The position numbers and the translations under genes are program-made. Shown here in pieces: positions 8,793 through 18,867 of a stretch of DNA of 64,000 bases (its first letter is position 1; each line of letters starts with the position of its first letter). Origin of the DNA: CBFHND01 sp965657085 (GTDB lineage: Bacteria; Pseudomonadota; Alphaproteobacteria; Rhodobacterales; Rhodobacteraceae); assembly GCA_965657085.1 (NCBI GenBank), contig CBFHND010000011.1:38885-102884 (forward strand). Direction: 5' to 3'. Below the pieces are notes generated by a model. The model had not been told where the DNA came from, did not search any database, and saw only the letters and a program-made list of their open reading frames with translations.

Positions 8793-10000
8793 CCGGCTGC
8801 CCGCGCAACAGCGATCTGTTCCGCACCGCGCATCACCACGCGCAATGCCGCCTCGATCCCGGTGACTTCGGTATCAAGATGGGACTGCGCCGTGCCAAGC
8901 GCCTGTACGATACTGCTCAGCCCCTCTGCGGGGCGGTTCAGCTTCGAGCGTTCGATCTCGCACATCATGCGCGACATCTCGAGGCCCGTCAGCTGGCGGC
9001 GCAGGTCCTTGCAGATTTGCGACAACCGCTGCGCGCTGCCCGTGATCTCGCGCAACCGGTGCGCCACGGCCGTGTCCAACCGTCGGGATTCGGCTTGTAA
9101 AAGCGCAATCTCTTCCGCGTGCTCCGGCGCGGTCCCATCGGAGTCCTGCACCAGCACTTCGCGGTAAAGCTGCGCCGCCGCTGCATGCAGACCCGTGGCC
9201 GCGACGTCGCGCACACCGTGCTTTGACAGGTCGTTCAACTGGGTCAGGACCCTGCGCATCTGATGCGTCAAAAGCCGATGGTTGTCCGACACCACGCTGA
9301 TCGGGCCATTCTGTCCTTCAAGGATATTGGCCTGCAGCCGCATGTTGTCCGGCACCTGGCTTGTGCGTTCGAACACCGCGCTGATCGCATCGATATGGAC
9401 CTCGATCTGCACCACGGCACTGAAAATCCGCTTGAGCGCGCGTGTGGGTGCCAGATAAGGCCGCCCCCGGGCAAGTGACCATTCCTCAAGCTCGCGCGCG
9501 AACATGCCCACGCTGTATTCGTCAATATTGTGGAAATCGTCACCCACCAGCCCTGCCTCAAGACTGGCCACGGCCTGCGCGGGATCATGCTCCGGCTGGG
9601 CCTCGATCTGGCAGACCTGCGCATAGACCTGCTTGACCCGCTCCAGCATCGCAAGGCGTGGATGAAAGCCCATGACCAGAAATCCACCTGGACAGGGGGC
9701 CATCATCGTCACGACATAGCTGAGCGCATCATCGGCATCGCGCCGGGCGATATAGGCGGTGGTCAAGCGCCCCGCCTGAAGCTGGGACAGAAGGTGGTGC
9801 AGGACCGCACGCGGCATGGCGGGATGGTGGCGATCCTGATGCAATGTGCCGGTCAGCGCATCGGCCGTGGTACGCAACAATTCCAAGGTTGCTGCATTGC
9901 TGCGCACGATCCGTGCCGCGCTGTCCACGCGGGTGTAGAACAGCCTGTCCGCTATGGGCACGTCTGCAGCTGTGGTGGCGAACGCCTGTGCACCGTCCAT
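8768..10000 (-). CDS. Aer-like PAS sensor with long helical region, no output domain
   Basis: A 410-residue soluble protein. Residues about 20-110 resemble an Aer-type PAS domain (small residues around RSNAATLELL, an HHPAMPRAVLHHLLSQL helix and a closing GGFLVMGFHPRL strand). The rest is predicted almost entirely helical with heptad-like leucines (about 115-180 and 210-400) and could form a coiled bundle. No chemotaxis signalling tip, histidine kinase or GGDEF motif is seen, and there is no membrane segment. A role as an adaptor or sensor in chemotaxis or redox signalling is plausible but unproven. It is monocistronic and converges on the SYLF gene. Confidence 0.7.
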   Translation of the reverse strand: MDGAQAFATTAADVPIADRLFYTRVDSAARIVRSNAATLELLRTTADALTGTLHQDRHHPAMPRAVLHHLLSQLQAGRLTTAYIARRDADDALSYVVTMMAPCPGGFLVMGFHPRLAMLERVKQVYAQVCQIEAQPEHDPAQAVASLEAGLVGDDFHNIDEYSVGMFARELEEWSLARGRPYLAPTRALKRIFSAVVQIEVHIDAISAVFERTSQVPDNMRLQANILEGQNGPISVVSDNHRLLTHQMRRVLTQLNDLSKHGVRDVAATGLHAAAAQLYREVLVQDSDGTAPEHAEEIALLQAESRRLDTAVAHRLREITGSAQRLSQICKDLRRQLTGLEMSRMMCEIERSKLNRPAEGLSSIVQALGTAQSHLDTEVTGIEAALRVVMRGAEQIAVARAAGLVPVSRH

Positions 10001-10097
10001 GAGGGTCGCATTCCTTTGGTCCTGCGGCCCTTATGGTCAAAAAGGGTTGGCAAACCGCTAACACGGTTCGCCGGTCGGCTTCAGATCACAGGCTGGC

Positions 10098-10970
10098 TTA
10101 GCCCATGTGGCGAAGACGTTTGAACAGGCTGGATGTATCCCAGCGCCCGCCGCCCAGCTTTTGCACGTCCTTGTAGAACTGATCGACAAGTGCTGTCACC
10201 GGCAGGGACGCACCGTTCGCGTCCGCCGCATCCAGACAAATCCCCAGATCCTTGCGCATCCAGTCCACGGCAAAGCCATGGTCGAAATGATCGTCCAGCA
10301 TCGTCTCGTAACGGTTGCTCATTTGCCAGCTGCCCGCGGCACCTTGACTGATGACCTCCACGACCGACCGGCCATCTAGGCCCGCCTTCTCTGCGAAATG
10401 CAGCGCTTCGGACAGGCCCTGCACCAGACCCGCGATGGCGATCTGGTTGCACATCTTGGTCTTCTGGCCCGCGCCGCTGTCACCGATGCGGCGGCAGAGC
10501 TTGGCATAGACGTTCATCACCGGCTCTGCCCGGTCATAGGCGCCCTGATCGCCCCCGCACATGATCGACAACTGACCGTTTTCGGCCCCCGCCTGCCCGC
10601 CTGACACCGGTGCATCGACAAAGCTGATCTGGACCGCATCGGCAGCGGCATAAAGCTCGTCCGTGACCTGCGCGGACACCGTGGTGTGATCGACAAAGAC
10701 GGTCCCCGACGCCATGCCCGCAAAGGCCCCGTCATCGCCAAGACAAACCGAGCGCAGGTCGTCATCGTTGCCCACACAGGCCATGACGAAATCCGCACCC
10801 TCGGCTGCTGCGCGCGGCGTGGCGGCCTGTGCACCGCCATAGGTGGCAACCCAATCGGCCGCCTTGGCGCTGGTGCGGTTGTAAACGGTGACCTCGTGAC
10901 CCGCCTTTTGCAGATGCCCCGCCATCGGCGCGCCCATCACGCCCAATCCCAAGAATGCCAGCTTTGCCAT
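10098..10970 (-). CDS. NAD(P)-dependent 3-hydroxyisobutyrate dehydrogenase-family oxidoreductase
   Basis: A 290-residue member of the beta-hydroxyacid dehydrogenase family. The Rossmann motif GLGVMGAPMA is at residues 8-17, the substrate motif FVDAPVSGG is around residue 115 and the catalytic lysine lies in GQKTKMCNQI. I chose ATG at 10970, five codons inside the open frame, because AAAGGA lies six bases upstream and the family begins right at this point. The substrate could be 3-hydroxyisobutyrate, tartronate semialdehyde or a succinic semialdehyde-type compound; the sequence does not decide. It diverges from the acylase gene with an 88-base promoter region. Confidence 0.85.
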   Translation of the reverse strand: MAKLAFLGLGVMGAPMAGHLQKAGHEVTVYNRTSAKAADWVATYGGAQAATPRAAAEGADFVMACVGNDDDLRSVCLGDDGAFAGMASGTVFVDHTTVSAQVTDELYAAADAVQISFVDAPVSGGQAGAENGQLSIMCGGDQGAYDRAEPVMNVYAKLCRRIGDSGAGQKTKMCNQIAIAGLVQGLSEALHFAEKAGLDGRSVVEVISQGAAGSWQMSNRYETMLDDHFDHGFAVDWMRKDLGICLDAADANGASLPVTALVDQFYKDVQKLGGGRWDTSSLFKRLRHMG

Positions 10971-11058
10971 GTGTTTTCCTTTCACGCCCCTGTTGCGTAT
11001 CTGTGCGCCACTACCTAACAGTCAGGCGCAAAGGGTCAACCAAAACGGAGCGCATCGC

Positions 11059-13539
11059 ATGGGTCTGGTGTTTCAGTGGTTGCTGCGGATCGCAGCGGGG
11101 CTGATCGTGCTGGCCGTGGTGGCTGTGCTGATGGTCTATTACCTCGCGTCCCGGTCATTGCCGCAATACGACGCAACGCTGACGGTGGGCGGGATCGCGG
11201 CAGAGGTCGAGATCGTGCGGGACAATGCCAATGTGCCCCACATCCTTGCGACCGAGGACACGGATGCGTTTTTCGCGCTGGGGTTCGTGCATGCGCAGGA
11301 CCGCCTGTGGCAGATGATGACCCTGCGCCGCACCGCACAGGGGCGACTGTCGGAAGTCTTTGGCACCGCAACCGTGGACGTGGACAGTTTCGTGCGCAGG
11401 CTCGATATCTTCCGGCTGGCCGTTGCCTCGGTCGAGGTGCAGGACGACCGCACCAAGGCCGCACTCAAGGCCTACGCCGAAGGGGTGAATGCCCGCATCA
11501 CCCAGATCAACGCCGACGCTTTGGGCCGGGGTGCGCCAGAACTATTCGTGTTCAACACACCGCTTGCGCCGTGGCAGCCCGCGGATTCCATCGCCATTGC
11601 CAAGCTGATGGCACTGCAGCTTTCGGGTCATGCAGACGCGGAAATCCTGCGTGCGCGCCTGTCGCTGGCCCTGCCCGACGCGGATCGTTTGCTGGACATC
11701 CTGCCGGACGCACCGGGCGCAGGCCTGGCCGCCTTGCCGGAATACGCCGCCTTGATGCCGGGCGCGGGCGATTTGCCCCGTCTGGCGCACACAAAGCCGC
11801 GCGCAGTGCATCCGCTGTCGCCCTTCCGGCCCCGCGGTTTTGCCGGGGCGTCCAATGCATGGGCCGCCGCCCCTGCCCGTTCGGCCTCGGGCGGTACGTT
11901 GTTGGCCAACGACCCGCACCTTGGCTTTACCGCACCCGGCATCTGGTATCTTGCGCGCATGGACCTTTCCAACGGCGGGGTGATCGGGGCCACGATCCCC
12001 GGCATGCCATCCATCCTGACCGGGCGCTCGGACGCGCTTGGCTGGGGTCTGACCACCGCTTACGTGGATGATCAGGATATCTTCATGGAAGAGTTGAACC
12101 CGGACAATGCCGAACAATATCGCACGCCTGCAGGCTGGAAGAATTTCGAAAGCCGTGCCTCCATCCTGACGATCAAGGATGCCGATCCCATCACCCTCAC
12201 GCTACGTTGGACCGACAATGGTCCGGTGCTGCCCGGCAGCTTCAAGGACCTGCGCAGCATCACACCGCCGGGGCATGTGGCGGCCCTGTCGTGGACAGTG
12301 CTCAGCCCCAGTGACACATCTCTGAGTGCGGCCATCGGCATGATGTACGCCCGCAACGTGGCCGAAGCCATTGCTGCATCCGAGGCCTATGTGGCCCCGG
12401 CCCAGAACATCACCCTGGCGGACCGGCAGACCATCGCGCTCAAGACCATCGGAGTGATCCCCCGCCGCGACGTCGATCACCAGAGCCAGGGGCGCATGCC
12501 CAGCCTCGGTGCGCGGCCCGAGAATCGCTGGCAGGGGCGGATGCCCTACGCCTCGAACCCCGGCTTCGTGTCACCGCTGGGCGGGGTCCTTGGCAACACC
12601 AACAACAAGACCGTGGACCGCCCCTTTCCCAACCACGTCAGTTTCGAATGGGGCGACACCCAGCGGGTGCAGCGGTGGCAGCGGCTGATGCAGGCGCGGC
12701 AGGTGCACACGCGCGACAGCTTTGTCGAGGCGCAGCTTGATACCGTATCGCCCACCGCACGGGCGCTTTTGCCGCTGATCGGGGCGGAGTTGTGGTTCAC
12801 CGGCGAGGCAGCCCCCGAAGGAACGCCCGAACGCCAGCGCCAACGGGCGTTGACCCTGCTGGCCAATTGGTCGGGTGAAATGAACGAGCATCTGCCCGAA
12901 CCGCTGATCTATGCCGCGTGGCTGCGCGCCTTGCAGGAGCGGTTGGTGCGCGACGAGTTGGGGCCACTGGCCGATGAATTGACGCATGTGGAGCCATTGT
13001 TCATCGAGCGGGTGTTCCGCGACGTGGACGGCGCCAGCATCTGGTGCGATGTGCTGCAAAGCGCGCCGGTGGAAAGCTGTCCCGACATGGCGCGGCTGGC
13101 GCTGGACGATGCGCTGGTCTGGATTGCAGAGACCTGGGGCACGCAGCTCGAAAGCCTGCGCTGGGGCGATGCGCATCAGGCCACACATGACCACCAGGTG
13201 CTGGGGGACGTGCCGGTGCTGCGCTATTTCGTGAACATCCGCCAAAGCACATCCGGCGGCGACAACACCCTGCAACGCGGCCTGACACGTGGGGGTCCGG
13301 GTGGAGATGCGTTTGAAAGCGTGCATGGCGCGGGCTACCGGGGGGTCTATGATTTCGCCGACCCCGACAGTTCGGTTTTCGTGGCCTCGACGGGGCAATC
13401 GGGGCATTTCCTGTCGCGCCACTACGACGATCTGGCGCAGCTTTGGCGACGCGGTGAATATGTGCCGATGTCGCTTGATGTGGGCCTCGCACGGGCCGCG
13501 GCCGTGGGGGTGACGGTGCTGCGCCCCGACGCGCCGTGA
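11059..13539 (+). CDS. Penicillin acylase-family N-terminal nucleophile hydrolase
   Basis: An 826-residue exported amidase. Residues about 10-30 form a signal or membrane anchor. The alpha-chain part contains VPHILATEDTDAFFALGF and AQDRLWQM, hallmarks of the family. The autocleavage site with nucleophile Ser265 reads GA-SNAWAA, where most relatives have Gly-Ser. The beta chain has the LLANDPHLGF motif and later NNKTVDRPFP. Maturation would give a periplasmic alpha/beta heterodimer. Substrates in the family range from beta-lactams to acyl-homoserine lactones and N-acyl amino acids; quorum quenching is possible but cannot be read from sequence. ATG at 11059 has GGAG ten bases upstream, which fits better than the longer frame. 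Confidence 0.9.
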   Translation: MGLVFQWLLRIAAGLIVLAVVAVLMVYYLASRSLPQYDATLTVGGIAAEVEIVRDNANVPHILATEDTDAFFALGFVHAQDRLWQMMTLRRTAQGRLSEVFGTATVDVDSFVRRLDIFRLAVASVEVQDDRTKAALKAYAEGVNARITQINADALGRGAPELFVFNTPLAPWQPADSIAIAKLMALQLSGHADAEILRARLSLALPDADRLLDILPDAPGAGLAALPEYAALMPGAGDLPRLAHTKPRAVHPLSPFRPRGFAGASNAWAAAPARSASGGTLLANDPHLGFTAPGIWYLARMDLSNGGVIGATIPGMPSILTGRSDALGWGLTTAYVDDQDIFMEELNPDNAEQYRTPAGWKNFESRASILTIKDADPITLTLRWTDNGPVLPGSFKDLRSITPPGHVAALSWTVLSPSDTSLSAAIGMMYARNVAEAIAASEAYVAPAQNITLADRQTIALKTIGVIPRRDVDHQSQGRMPSLGARPENRWQGRMPYASNPGFVSPLGGVLGNTNNKTVDRPFPNHVSFEWGDTQRVQRWQRLMQARQVHTRDSFVEAQLDTVSPTARALLPLIGAELWFTGEAAPEGTPERQRQRALTLLANWSGEMNEHLPEPLIYAAWLRALQERLVRDELGPLADELTHVEPLFIERVFRDVDGASIWCDVLQSAPVESCPDMARLALDDALVWIAETWGTQLESLRWGDAHQATHDHQVLGDVPVLRYFVNIRQSTSGGDNTLQRGLTRGGPGGDAFESVHGAGYRGVYDFADPDSSVFVASTGQSGHFLSRHYDDLAQLWRRGEYVPMSLDVGLARAAAVGVTVLRPDAP

Positions 13540-13615
13540 GGGACGCGGGGGCTGGTGGCCCACAGGACCACCTTACAGGTAAGGCGGTGCCTTGCGCCGC
13601 CCCCTGTTGCGGATC

Positions 13616-14158
13616 ATGACCACCATCGCCTTCAACAAACCCTTTGGCGTGTTGCCCCAGTTCACCGACCGGGGCACCGACACCGCGCGCCCCACGCTGT
13701 CGGCCTTCATCGACCTGCCCGGCGTTTACCCCGCCGGGCGTCTGGACCGCGACAGTGAGGGGCTGATGATCCTGACCGACGATGGCGCGCTACAGGCCCG
13801 TATCGCGCATCCGAAGTACAAAAAGCCCAAAACCTACCTCGTGCAGGTCGAAGGTGATCCGCAAGCGGATCACTTACAGGCCCTGCGCGACGGCGTGACC
13901 CTGAAGGATGGCCCCACCCGCCCGGCACAAGCGCGGGTCGTGGCCCAACCCGATTGGCTCTGGCCGCGCGATCCGCCCGTGCGCTTTCGCAAGACGGTGC
14001 CAGATGCCTGGCTCGAAATCACCCTGACCGAAGGCCGCAACCGGCAGGTGCGCCGCATGACCGCCCATGTGGGCCTGCCCACGTTGCGTCTGATCCGCTG
14101 GTCGGTTGGGGACTGGGCCCTGGACGGTCTGGCACCGGGGACGTGGCGCAGGGTGTAA
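13616..14158 (+). CDS. RsuA/RluE-family rRNA pseudouridine synthase
   Basis: A 180-residue enzyme that isomerises uridine to pseudouridine in rRNA. The catalytic aspartate is D44 in AGRLDRDSEGL, and the second family motif GRNRQVRRM is near residue 140. It has no S4 domain and matches RluE in size (23S rRNA U2457 in E. coli), but the precise target is inferred. ATG at 13616 lies directly before the conserved FNKPFGVL; the open frame reaches TTG at 13592. It converges on hflX with only 24 bases between stops. Confidence 0.88.
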   Translation: MTTIAFNKPFGVLPQFTDRGTDTARPTLSAFIDLPGVYPAGRLDRDSEGLMILTDDGALQARIAHPKYKKPKTYLVQVEGDPQADHLQALRDGVTLKDGPTRPAQARVVAQPDWLWPRDPPVRFRKTVPDAWLEITLTEGRNRQVRRMTAHVGLPTLRLIRWSVGDWALDGLAPGTWRRV

Positions 14159-14182
14159 GGCCTTTCACGGAATAGGCGTACC

Positions 14183-15481
14183 TTAGAGCGCTTGGTACGT
14201 CGCCCGCTGTCGCGCGGTCCAGCGCACGGTGACGTCGAACCCGTCTTCGGTCTGGGCCTCGTCCTCGACCACACCTTCGTCGAAAAGCCACGCGCGCTGA
14301 CGGCCCTGGGCAAAGCCAAGGTGTAGGGTTTCCGTTGTCGCGGTGCCCTGCAGGGCTTCGGTGATGGCGGTTTGAAACGTGTCGATGCCTTCGCCTGACA
14401 ACGCGGACATGGCAATCACCGTGTCATCCCGTGCAGCGCGCGCGCGGGCGGCATCGGCGTCCGCCTGCGGCAGAAGATCCAGCTTGTTCCAGATTTCGAA
14501 CTGCTTGCGGTCATCGTCCACGCCCAGGGACGCAAGGATGTCGCGCACGTCCGCGGCCTGTTCCTCGGTCTCGGGATGCGAGATGTCGCGCACGTGGCAG
14601 ATGATATCGGCGGCCAGCACTTCCTCGAGCGTGGCGCGGAAGGCCGCGACCAGTTCCGTGGGCAGATCAGAGATGAAGCCCACGGTGTCGGACAGGATCA
14701 CCTCCGGCCCCTCGGGCAGTTCCAGCCGTCGCATCGTCGGGTCAAGCGTGGCAAAGAGCATGTCCTTGGCCATGACCTCGGCCCCGGTCAGCCGGTTGAA
14801 GAGCGTGGATTTGCCCGCGTTGGTATAGCCCACAAGGGCCACGATCGGATAAGGCACCTTGGCGCGCGCCGCACGGTGCAGGCCACGGGTTTTGACCACC
14901 TTTTCCAACTGCCTTCGCAGGCGCACCAACTGCTGATCAATGGCGCGGCGGTCTGCCTCGATCTGGGTCTCACCGGGGCCACCCACAAAGCCCAGGCCAC
15001 CCCGCTGACGCTCAAGGTGGGTCCAGGCGCGCACCAGCCGCGTGCGCTGGTAGCTGAGCGCGGCCATTTCAACCTGAAGCACACCTTCGCGGGTGGCCGC
15101 GCGGTCGCTGAAAATCTCGAGGATCAGGCCGGTGCGGTCCAGCAGTTTGACGCCCCATGCCTTTTCAAGGTTGCGCTGTTGCACAGGGCTGACCGGGCCA
15201 TCGATTAGAACAAGCTCGACCTCGCTGGCCGCGAGCCGCGCCTTGATCTCGTCGATCTTGCCGGACCCGAACAACATGCCGGGATGCACCCGCGCCAGCG
15301 GCACAACCTCTTGCCCCACGACCTCCAGATCGGGCAAGGCCACCGCCAGCGCCACGGCCTCGTCCAATGCCATGTCGGCATCACGGCGGTCACGGTCGGA
15401 CTTTATGTCAGGATGCAAAACCCACGCACGGGTTATGCGTGGGCCATCGGTGTTGTCGATCTGGAATTGAGCTTTGCTCAA
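14183..15481 (-). CDS. hflX: GTPase HflX
   Basis: A 432-residue ribosome-associated GTPase that splits stalled or heat-damaged 70S ribosomes. It has the N-terminal HflX subdomain with GSGKIDEIK, a coiled stretch around RRAIDQQLVRLRRQLEK with the glycine-rich GGPGETQIEADRR motif, and the G domain with G1 GYTNAGKST near residue 215, G3 DTVGF and G4 NKLD. The start overlaps the hfq stop (ATGA), the usual hfq-hflX arrangement. The length and motifs are complete. Confidence 0.97.
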   Translation of the reverse strand: MSKAQFQIDNTDGPRITRAWVLHPDIKSDRDRRDADMALDEAVALAVALPDLEVVGQEVVPLARVHPGMLFGSGKIDEIKARLAASEVELVLIDGPVSPVQQRNLEKAWGVKLLDRTGLILEIFSDRAATREGVLQVEMAALSYQRTRLVRAWTHLERQRGGLGFVGGPGETQIEADRRAIDQQLVRLRRQLEKVVKTRGLHRAARAKVPYPIVALVGYTNAGKSTLFNRLTGAEVMAKDMLFATLDPTMRRLELPEGPEVILSDTVGFISDLPTELVAAFRATLEEVLAADIICHVRDISHPETEEQAADVRDILASLGVDDDRKQFEIWNKLDLLPQADADAARARAARDDTVIAMSALSGEGIDTFQTAITEALQGTATTETLHLGFAQGRQRAWLFDEGVVEDEAQTEDGFDVTVRWTARQRATYQAL

Positions 15482-15717
15482 TTGGCGTCTTCGCCCTCAT
15501 AGAGGCTGATCGGCTGGCTGGGCATGATGGTCGAGATGGCATGCTTGTACACCAGCTGGCTTTGACCATCGCGGCGCAGCAGAACGCAGAAGTTGTCGAA
15601 CCATGTGATCACGCCTTGCAGCTTCACACCGTTGATCAGGAAAATGGTCACGGGCACTTTGGTTTTGCGCACGTGGTTCAAAAATGCGTCTTGCAAATTC
15701 TGTCTGTCCGAAGCCAT
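15478..15717 (-). CDS. hfq: RNA chaperone Hfq
   Basis: A 79-residue Sm-like hexameric RNA chaperone that pairs small RNAs with target mRNAs. The Sm1 motif (QDAFLNHVRKTKVPVTIFL, INGVKLQGVI) and the Sm2 motif YKHAIST are present; the C-terminal tail is short, as usual in alphaproteobacteria. It is cotranscribed with hflX through a four-base overlap. The 133 bases between this gene and trkH upstream may hold its promoter. Confidence 0.98.
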   Translation of the reverse strand: MASDRQNLQDAFLNHVRKTKVPVTIFLINGVKLQGVITWFDNFCVLLRRDGQSQLVYKHAISTIMPSQPISLYEGEDAN

Positions 15718-15850
15718 GTCGGTGTCGCCTTTGTTCTTATGCTGTCAGCTTGCGGATCAAGCCATCCCTCTTGTGCGCGAGTATGGGCTGGGTTTTTGAG
15801 AGATTCCACCCCAAAAAACAGTCCGTTACGGACCTACCTCCGCAGGGGTA

Positions 15851-17383
15851 TTATCCGCGCCACAAATCAGGCGTCAGAAGGGCAATAATCGCCAGTGTTT
15901 CCAGCCGCCCAAGTACCATTGCAGCGGCAAAAACCGACTTGGCCCATGGGCCAAGTTCAATCACCTGGATGGGCGCATCCGCAGCCCAGTTCAGCAAGGG
16001 CCCGGTGGTCGACATCGCCGCCACCGCCATGGTCAGCGCATCCTCGAACGCCACGCCCAGAAACGCCAGCAGGATCGTCACGCCAGCAAGGCTGAGCGCG
16101 AAGAGCATGAAGAACACCCATGCGATAAAGGCCCCGTCCTTTTGCAGCCGCCGCCCCAGCGTCCCTGCCCCGCTGACCGAAGAGGGATGCACCAGACGCT
16201 CCATCTCGCGCAGGCCGTTCTGGTAAAGCGCAAAGACCCGCAAAAGCTTGACGCCGCCCGCAGTGGTGGCAACCCCACCCCCGATCATCGCCAAACCCAT
16301 CAGGATAAGGCCCGGCGTGGCCAGACCCGACCAGTCCTGCGCGCTTTGCCACGAAGCGCTGGCAAAGCCCGTGGTGCTGAGAAAGGACAAAACGGTAAAG
16401 ATACCGCCCCAGAGCGCGCGCGCGGCCTCTTGCAGGCTGTCTTGGGCATCCACGTCATAGGCGCCCAGCCAATGCCGCCCGAACAGGATCAATGGCACCA
16501 GCACCACCAAGGCCACGCCAATGCGGAATTCCGGGTCTTGCCGCAGACCGCCACTTTGCGAGGTCACGGTGTCTGTCGAGAAAGTCAGCCGCGACAGCGC
16601 GAACAGCATGAAAAGGGCCATCACCGCCTCGCCGGTCACCCCGGCACCCGCGCCTTCCATGCTGCCAAGCGGCGAAATTCCGGAGGTCGCCATCACCGAC
16701 ATCGCATGGCACAGCCCCACAAGCGATCTTTCGCCACCCACGATCAAAAGCACCCACAAAAGCAGCGTCAGCCCGGTGTAGATCGGCACCAGCGCTGCCG
16801 TCACCCGCATCAGCCGCGCGCGCCCTTCGGGCTGGCGCAAGCGCGTCTGCCGCGCCTCGTGACGCCCCGGTTCGGCCCGTGCCGTCACCTCGAACCCACC
16901 CAGGTTCAAGGGCGCCAGAATGGCCGAGGCCGCGATCCACATCAGCAAGCCGCCCATCCACCCCACCTGCGCGCGCCAGAGATGCAAGGGGCCGTTCAAG
17001 CGCTCGGGATCAAATAGTGCCGCACCGGTGGTGGTCACGGCGCTGACCATCTCGATATAGGCATTCAGGAACGATGTGGTGCGCAGTCCCTCGTAAAACG
17101 GAATGGCCAGAAAGATGGGCAGGAACACGAAAGCGGCAAAAAGGCTCATCAAGGGGCCAAGCGTGCCATGCCCCGGCGACCGGCCCGCATGGGCCAGCGC
17201 GATCATCACGAAAATGATGACCCCCAGCAGCCCGCTATAAAGAAACGCGCGCCCCGTCACCAATTCGCGCACAACGCCCGCGTAGATCGCAGGCACCAGC
17301 ATCGACGCCGCTGCGAACCCGAAAATCAGCAGGAACAGCGGCAGCTGCAACACCCTATCCTGCAAATCCAGTGAGCGTGCCAT
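15851..17383 (-). CDS. trkH: Potassium uptake protein TrkH family
   Basis: A 510-residue inner-membrane potassium channel subunit of the Trk/Ktr family. The ten or so hydrophobic segments include four pore-loop regions with the usual glycine signatures (for example SAVTTTGAALF, SVMATSGISPLG, SFLSTTGFASA and AAMSTTGPLLN). Each contributes one glycine to the selectivity filter. TrkH needs the peripheral NAD-binding TrkA for regulation, and trkA lies immediately upstream, two bases before this start. Confidence 0.94.
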   Translation of the reverse strand: MARSLDLQDRVLQLPLFLLIFGFAAASMLVPAIYAGVVRELVTGRAFLYSGLLGVIIFVMIALAHAGRSPGHGTLGPLMSLFAAFVFLPIFLAIPFYEGLRTTSFLNAYIEMVSAVTTTGAALFDPERLNGPLHLWRAQVGWMGGLLMWIAASAILAPLNLGGFEVTARAEPGRHEARQTRLRQPEGRARLMRVTAALVPIYTGLTLLLWVLLIVGGERSLVGLCHAMSVMATSGISPLGSMEGAGAGVTGEAVMALFMLFALSRLTFSTDTVTSQSGGLRQDPEFRIGVALVVLVPLILFGRHWLGAYDVDAQDSLQEAARALWGGIFTVLSFLSTTGFASASWQSAQDWSGLATPGLILMGLAMIGGGVATTAGGVKLLRVFALYQNGLREMERLVHPSSVSGAGTLGRRLQKDGAFIAWVFFMLFALSLAGVTILLAFLGVAFEDALTMAVAAMSTTGPLLNWAADAPIQVIELGPWAKSVFAAAMVLGRLETLAIIALLTPDLWRG

Positions 17384-17384
17384 A

Positions 17385-18761
17385 TCAGAAGAAGTCGATG
17401 GACACTTGCATCAGCCGCTCGACCTCGGGCACGTCCTCGGCCAGGCTGAAGATGGCGATCACATCGCCTTCGTCGATGCGGGTCTGACCCGCGGGGCGGA
17501 TGACCTCGCCGCCCTTGCGCACGGCCCCCACCAACACCCCTTCGGGAAAGTCGATCTCGCCGATCTTCTTGCCCGCCAGTGGCGATGTGCTGAGCACTTC
17601 GGCCTCGATCACCTCGGCCTCGGCATCGCCGATGGAATAGACCGCGCGCACCCGCCCGTGACGGATATGGCGCAGGATCGAACTCACGGTGGTCGCACGC
17701 GGGTTGATGTAGGCGTCGATGCCCAAGGGGCCCATCATCGGCACCAGCGTCGGATCATTGATCAGCGCAATGGCATAGGGGCAGCCTTCGGACTTGGCGC
17801 GCACGGCGGCGAGCATGTTGGTCTTGTCGTCATCGGTCACGGCCAGCATCGCATCGGCCCGCGACACGCCTGCCTCGGCCAGCAGGGCAACGTCCAGCCC
17901 ATCGCCGTTCAGAACGATCGTGCGCTCCAGCGCTTCGGCGGCACGTTCGGCGCACTTTCGGCTTTTCTCGATGATCTTGGCGCGCACGCGGGTCGCGCGG
18001 CTTTCCAGTTCTTCGGCCACCGCAAGGCCCACGTTGCCGCCCCCCACCAGCACAACGCGCTCCTGCTTGGCCAGTTTCTTGCCAAAGACCTCCATGGTGC
18101 GCGGGATGTCGTCGACATGGGTAAAGACATAGCAATCGTCGCCCACGAACAGCTGATCCTTGGCCTCGGGCGAAAACAACGTGCCATCGCGGCGCACGCC
18201 CACGACCACGGCGCGCAGGGTCGAAAAAAGGTCGGTCAACTGCCGCAAGGGCGTGTTCACCACAGGGCATTCTTCCTCGATGGTGATCCCCATCAGCTGC
18301 GCGCGGCCGTCCATGAACTGTTCGGTGTCAAAGGCGGCCGTGGCGCTGAGCCGTTGCAGGGCGGCGGCGGCCACCTCGCGTTCGGGGCTGATGACCACGT
18401 CGATGGGCATGTGATCGCGGCGGTAGAGATCGCTGTAGATCGCATCGAGGTAGGATTGGCTGCGCAACCGCGCGATCTTGCGATTGATGCCAAATACCGA
18501 ATGGGCCACCTGACAGGTGACCATGTTGACCTCGTCGGAATGGGTGGCGGCGATGACCATGTCGGCGTCGCGCGCGCCCGCACGGTCCAGAATGTTGGGA
18601 TAACTGGCAAATCCGGCCACGCCCTGCACATCCAGCGTGTCGGTGGCCCGGCGCACAAGATCCGCGTCACTGTCCACAACCGTCACGTCATTGCGCTCTC
18701 CTGACAGATGGCGCGCGATCTGCCATCCCACCTGTCCTGCACCGCAGATTATGACCTTCAT
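17385..18761 (-). CDS. trkA: Trk potassium system NAD-binding subunit TrkA
   Basis: A 458-residue cytoplasmic regulator with two tandem RCK units. Each has a Rossmann fold: GAGQVGWQIARHL at residues 7-19 and GGGNVGLAVAEEL in the second half. Each is followed by a TrkA-C domain. It gates TrkH according to NAD(H) or ATP. It precedes trkH by one base and should be in the same transcript, which may run on to hfq and hflX. Length and both nucleotide-binding motifs are intact. Confidence 0.96.
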   Translation of the reverse strand: MKVIICGAGQVGWQIARHLSGERNDVTVVDSDADLVRRATDTLDVQGVAGFASYPNILDRAGARDADMVIAATHSDEVNMVTCQVAHSVFGINRKIARLRSQSYLDAIYSDLYRRDHMPIDVVISPEREVAAAALQRLSATAAFDTEQFMDGRAQLMGITIEEECPVVNTPLRQLTDLFSTLRAVVVGVRRDGTLFSPEAKDQLFVGDDCYVFTHVDDIPRTMEVFGKKLAKQERVVLVGGGNVGLAVAEELESRATRVRAKIIEKSRKCAERAAEALERTIVLNGDGLDVALLAEAGVSRADAMLAVTDDDKTNMLAAVRAKSEGCPYAIALINDPTLVPMMGPLGIDAYINPRATTVSSILRHIRHGRVRAVYSIGDAEAEVIEAEVLSTSPLAGKKIGEIDFPEGVLVGAVRKGGEVIRPAGQTRIDEGDVIAIFSLAEDVPEVERLMQVSIDFF

Positions 18762-18867
18762 CGGCTCTTGCCCCTTGGCGCCTTTGTCCGAGACACTTGC
18801 ATGACAGATGGCCCTTTTAGGGTCAATTCAATTGTAAAGGCTGCGAATTTGCGCCACTCTTTGAGGT

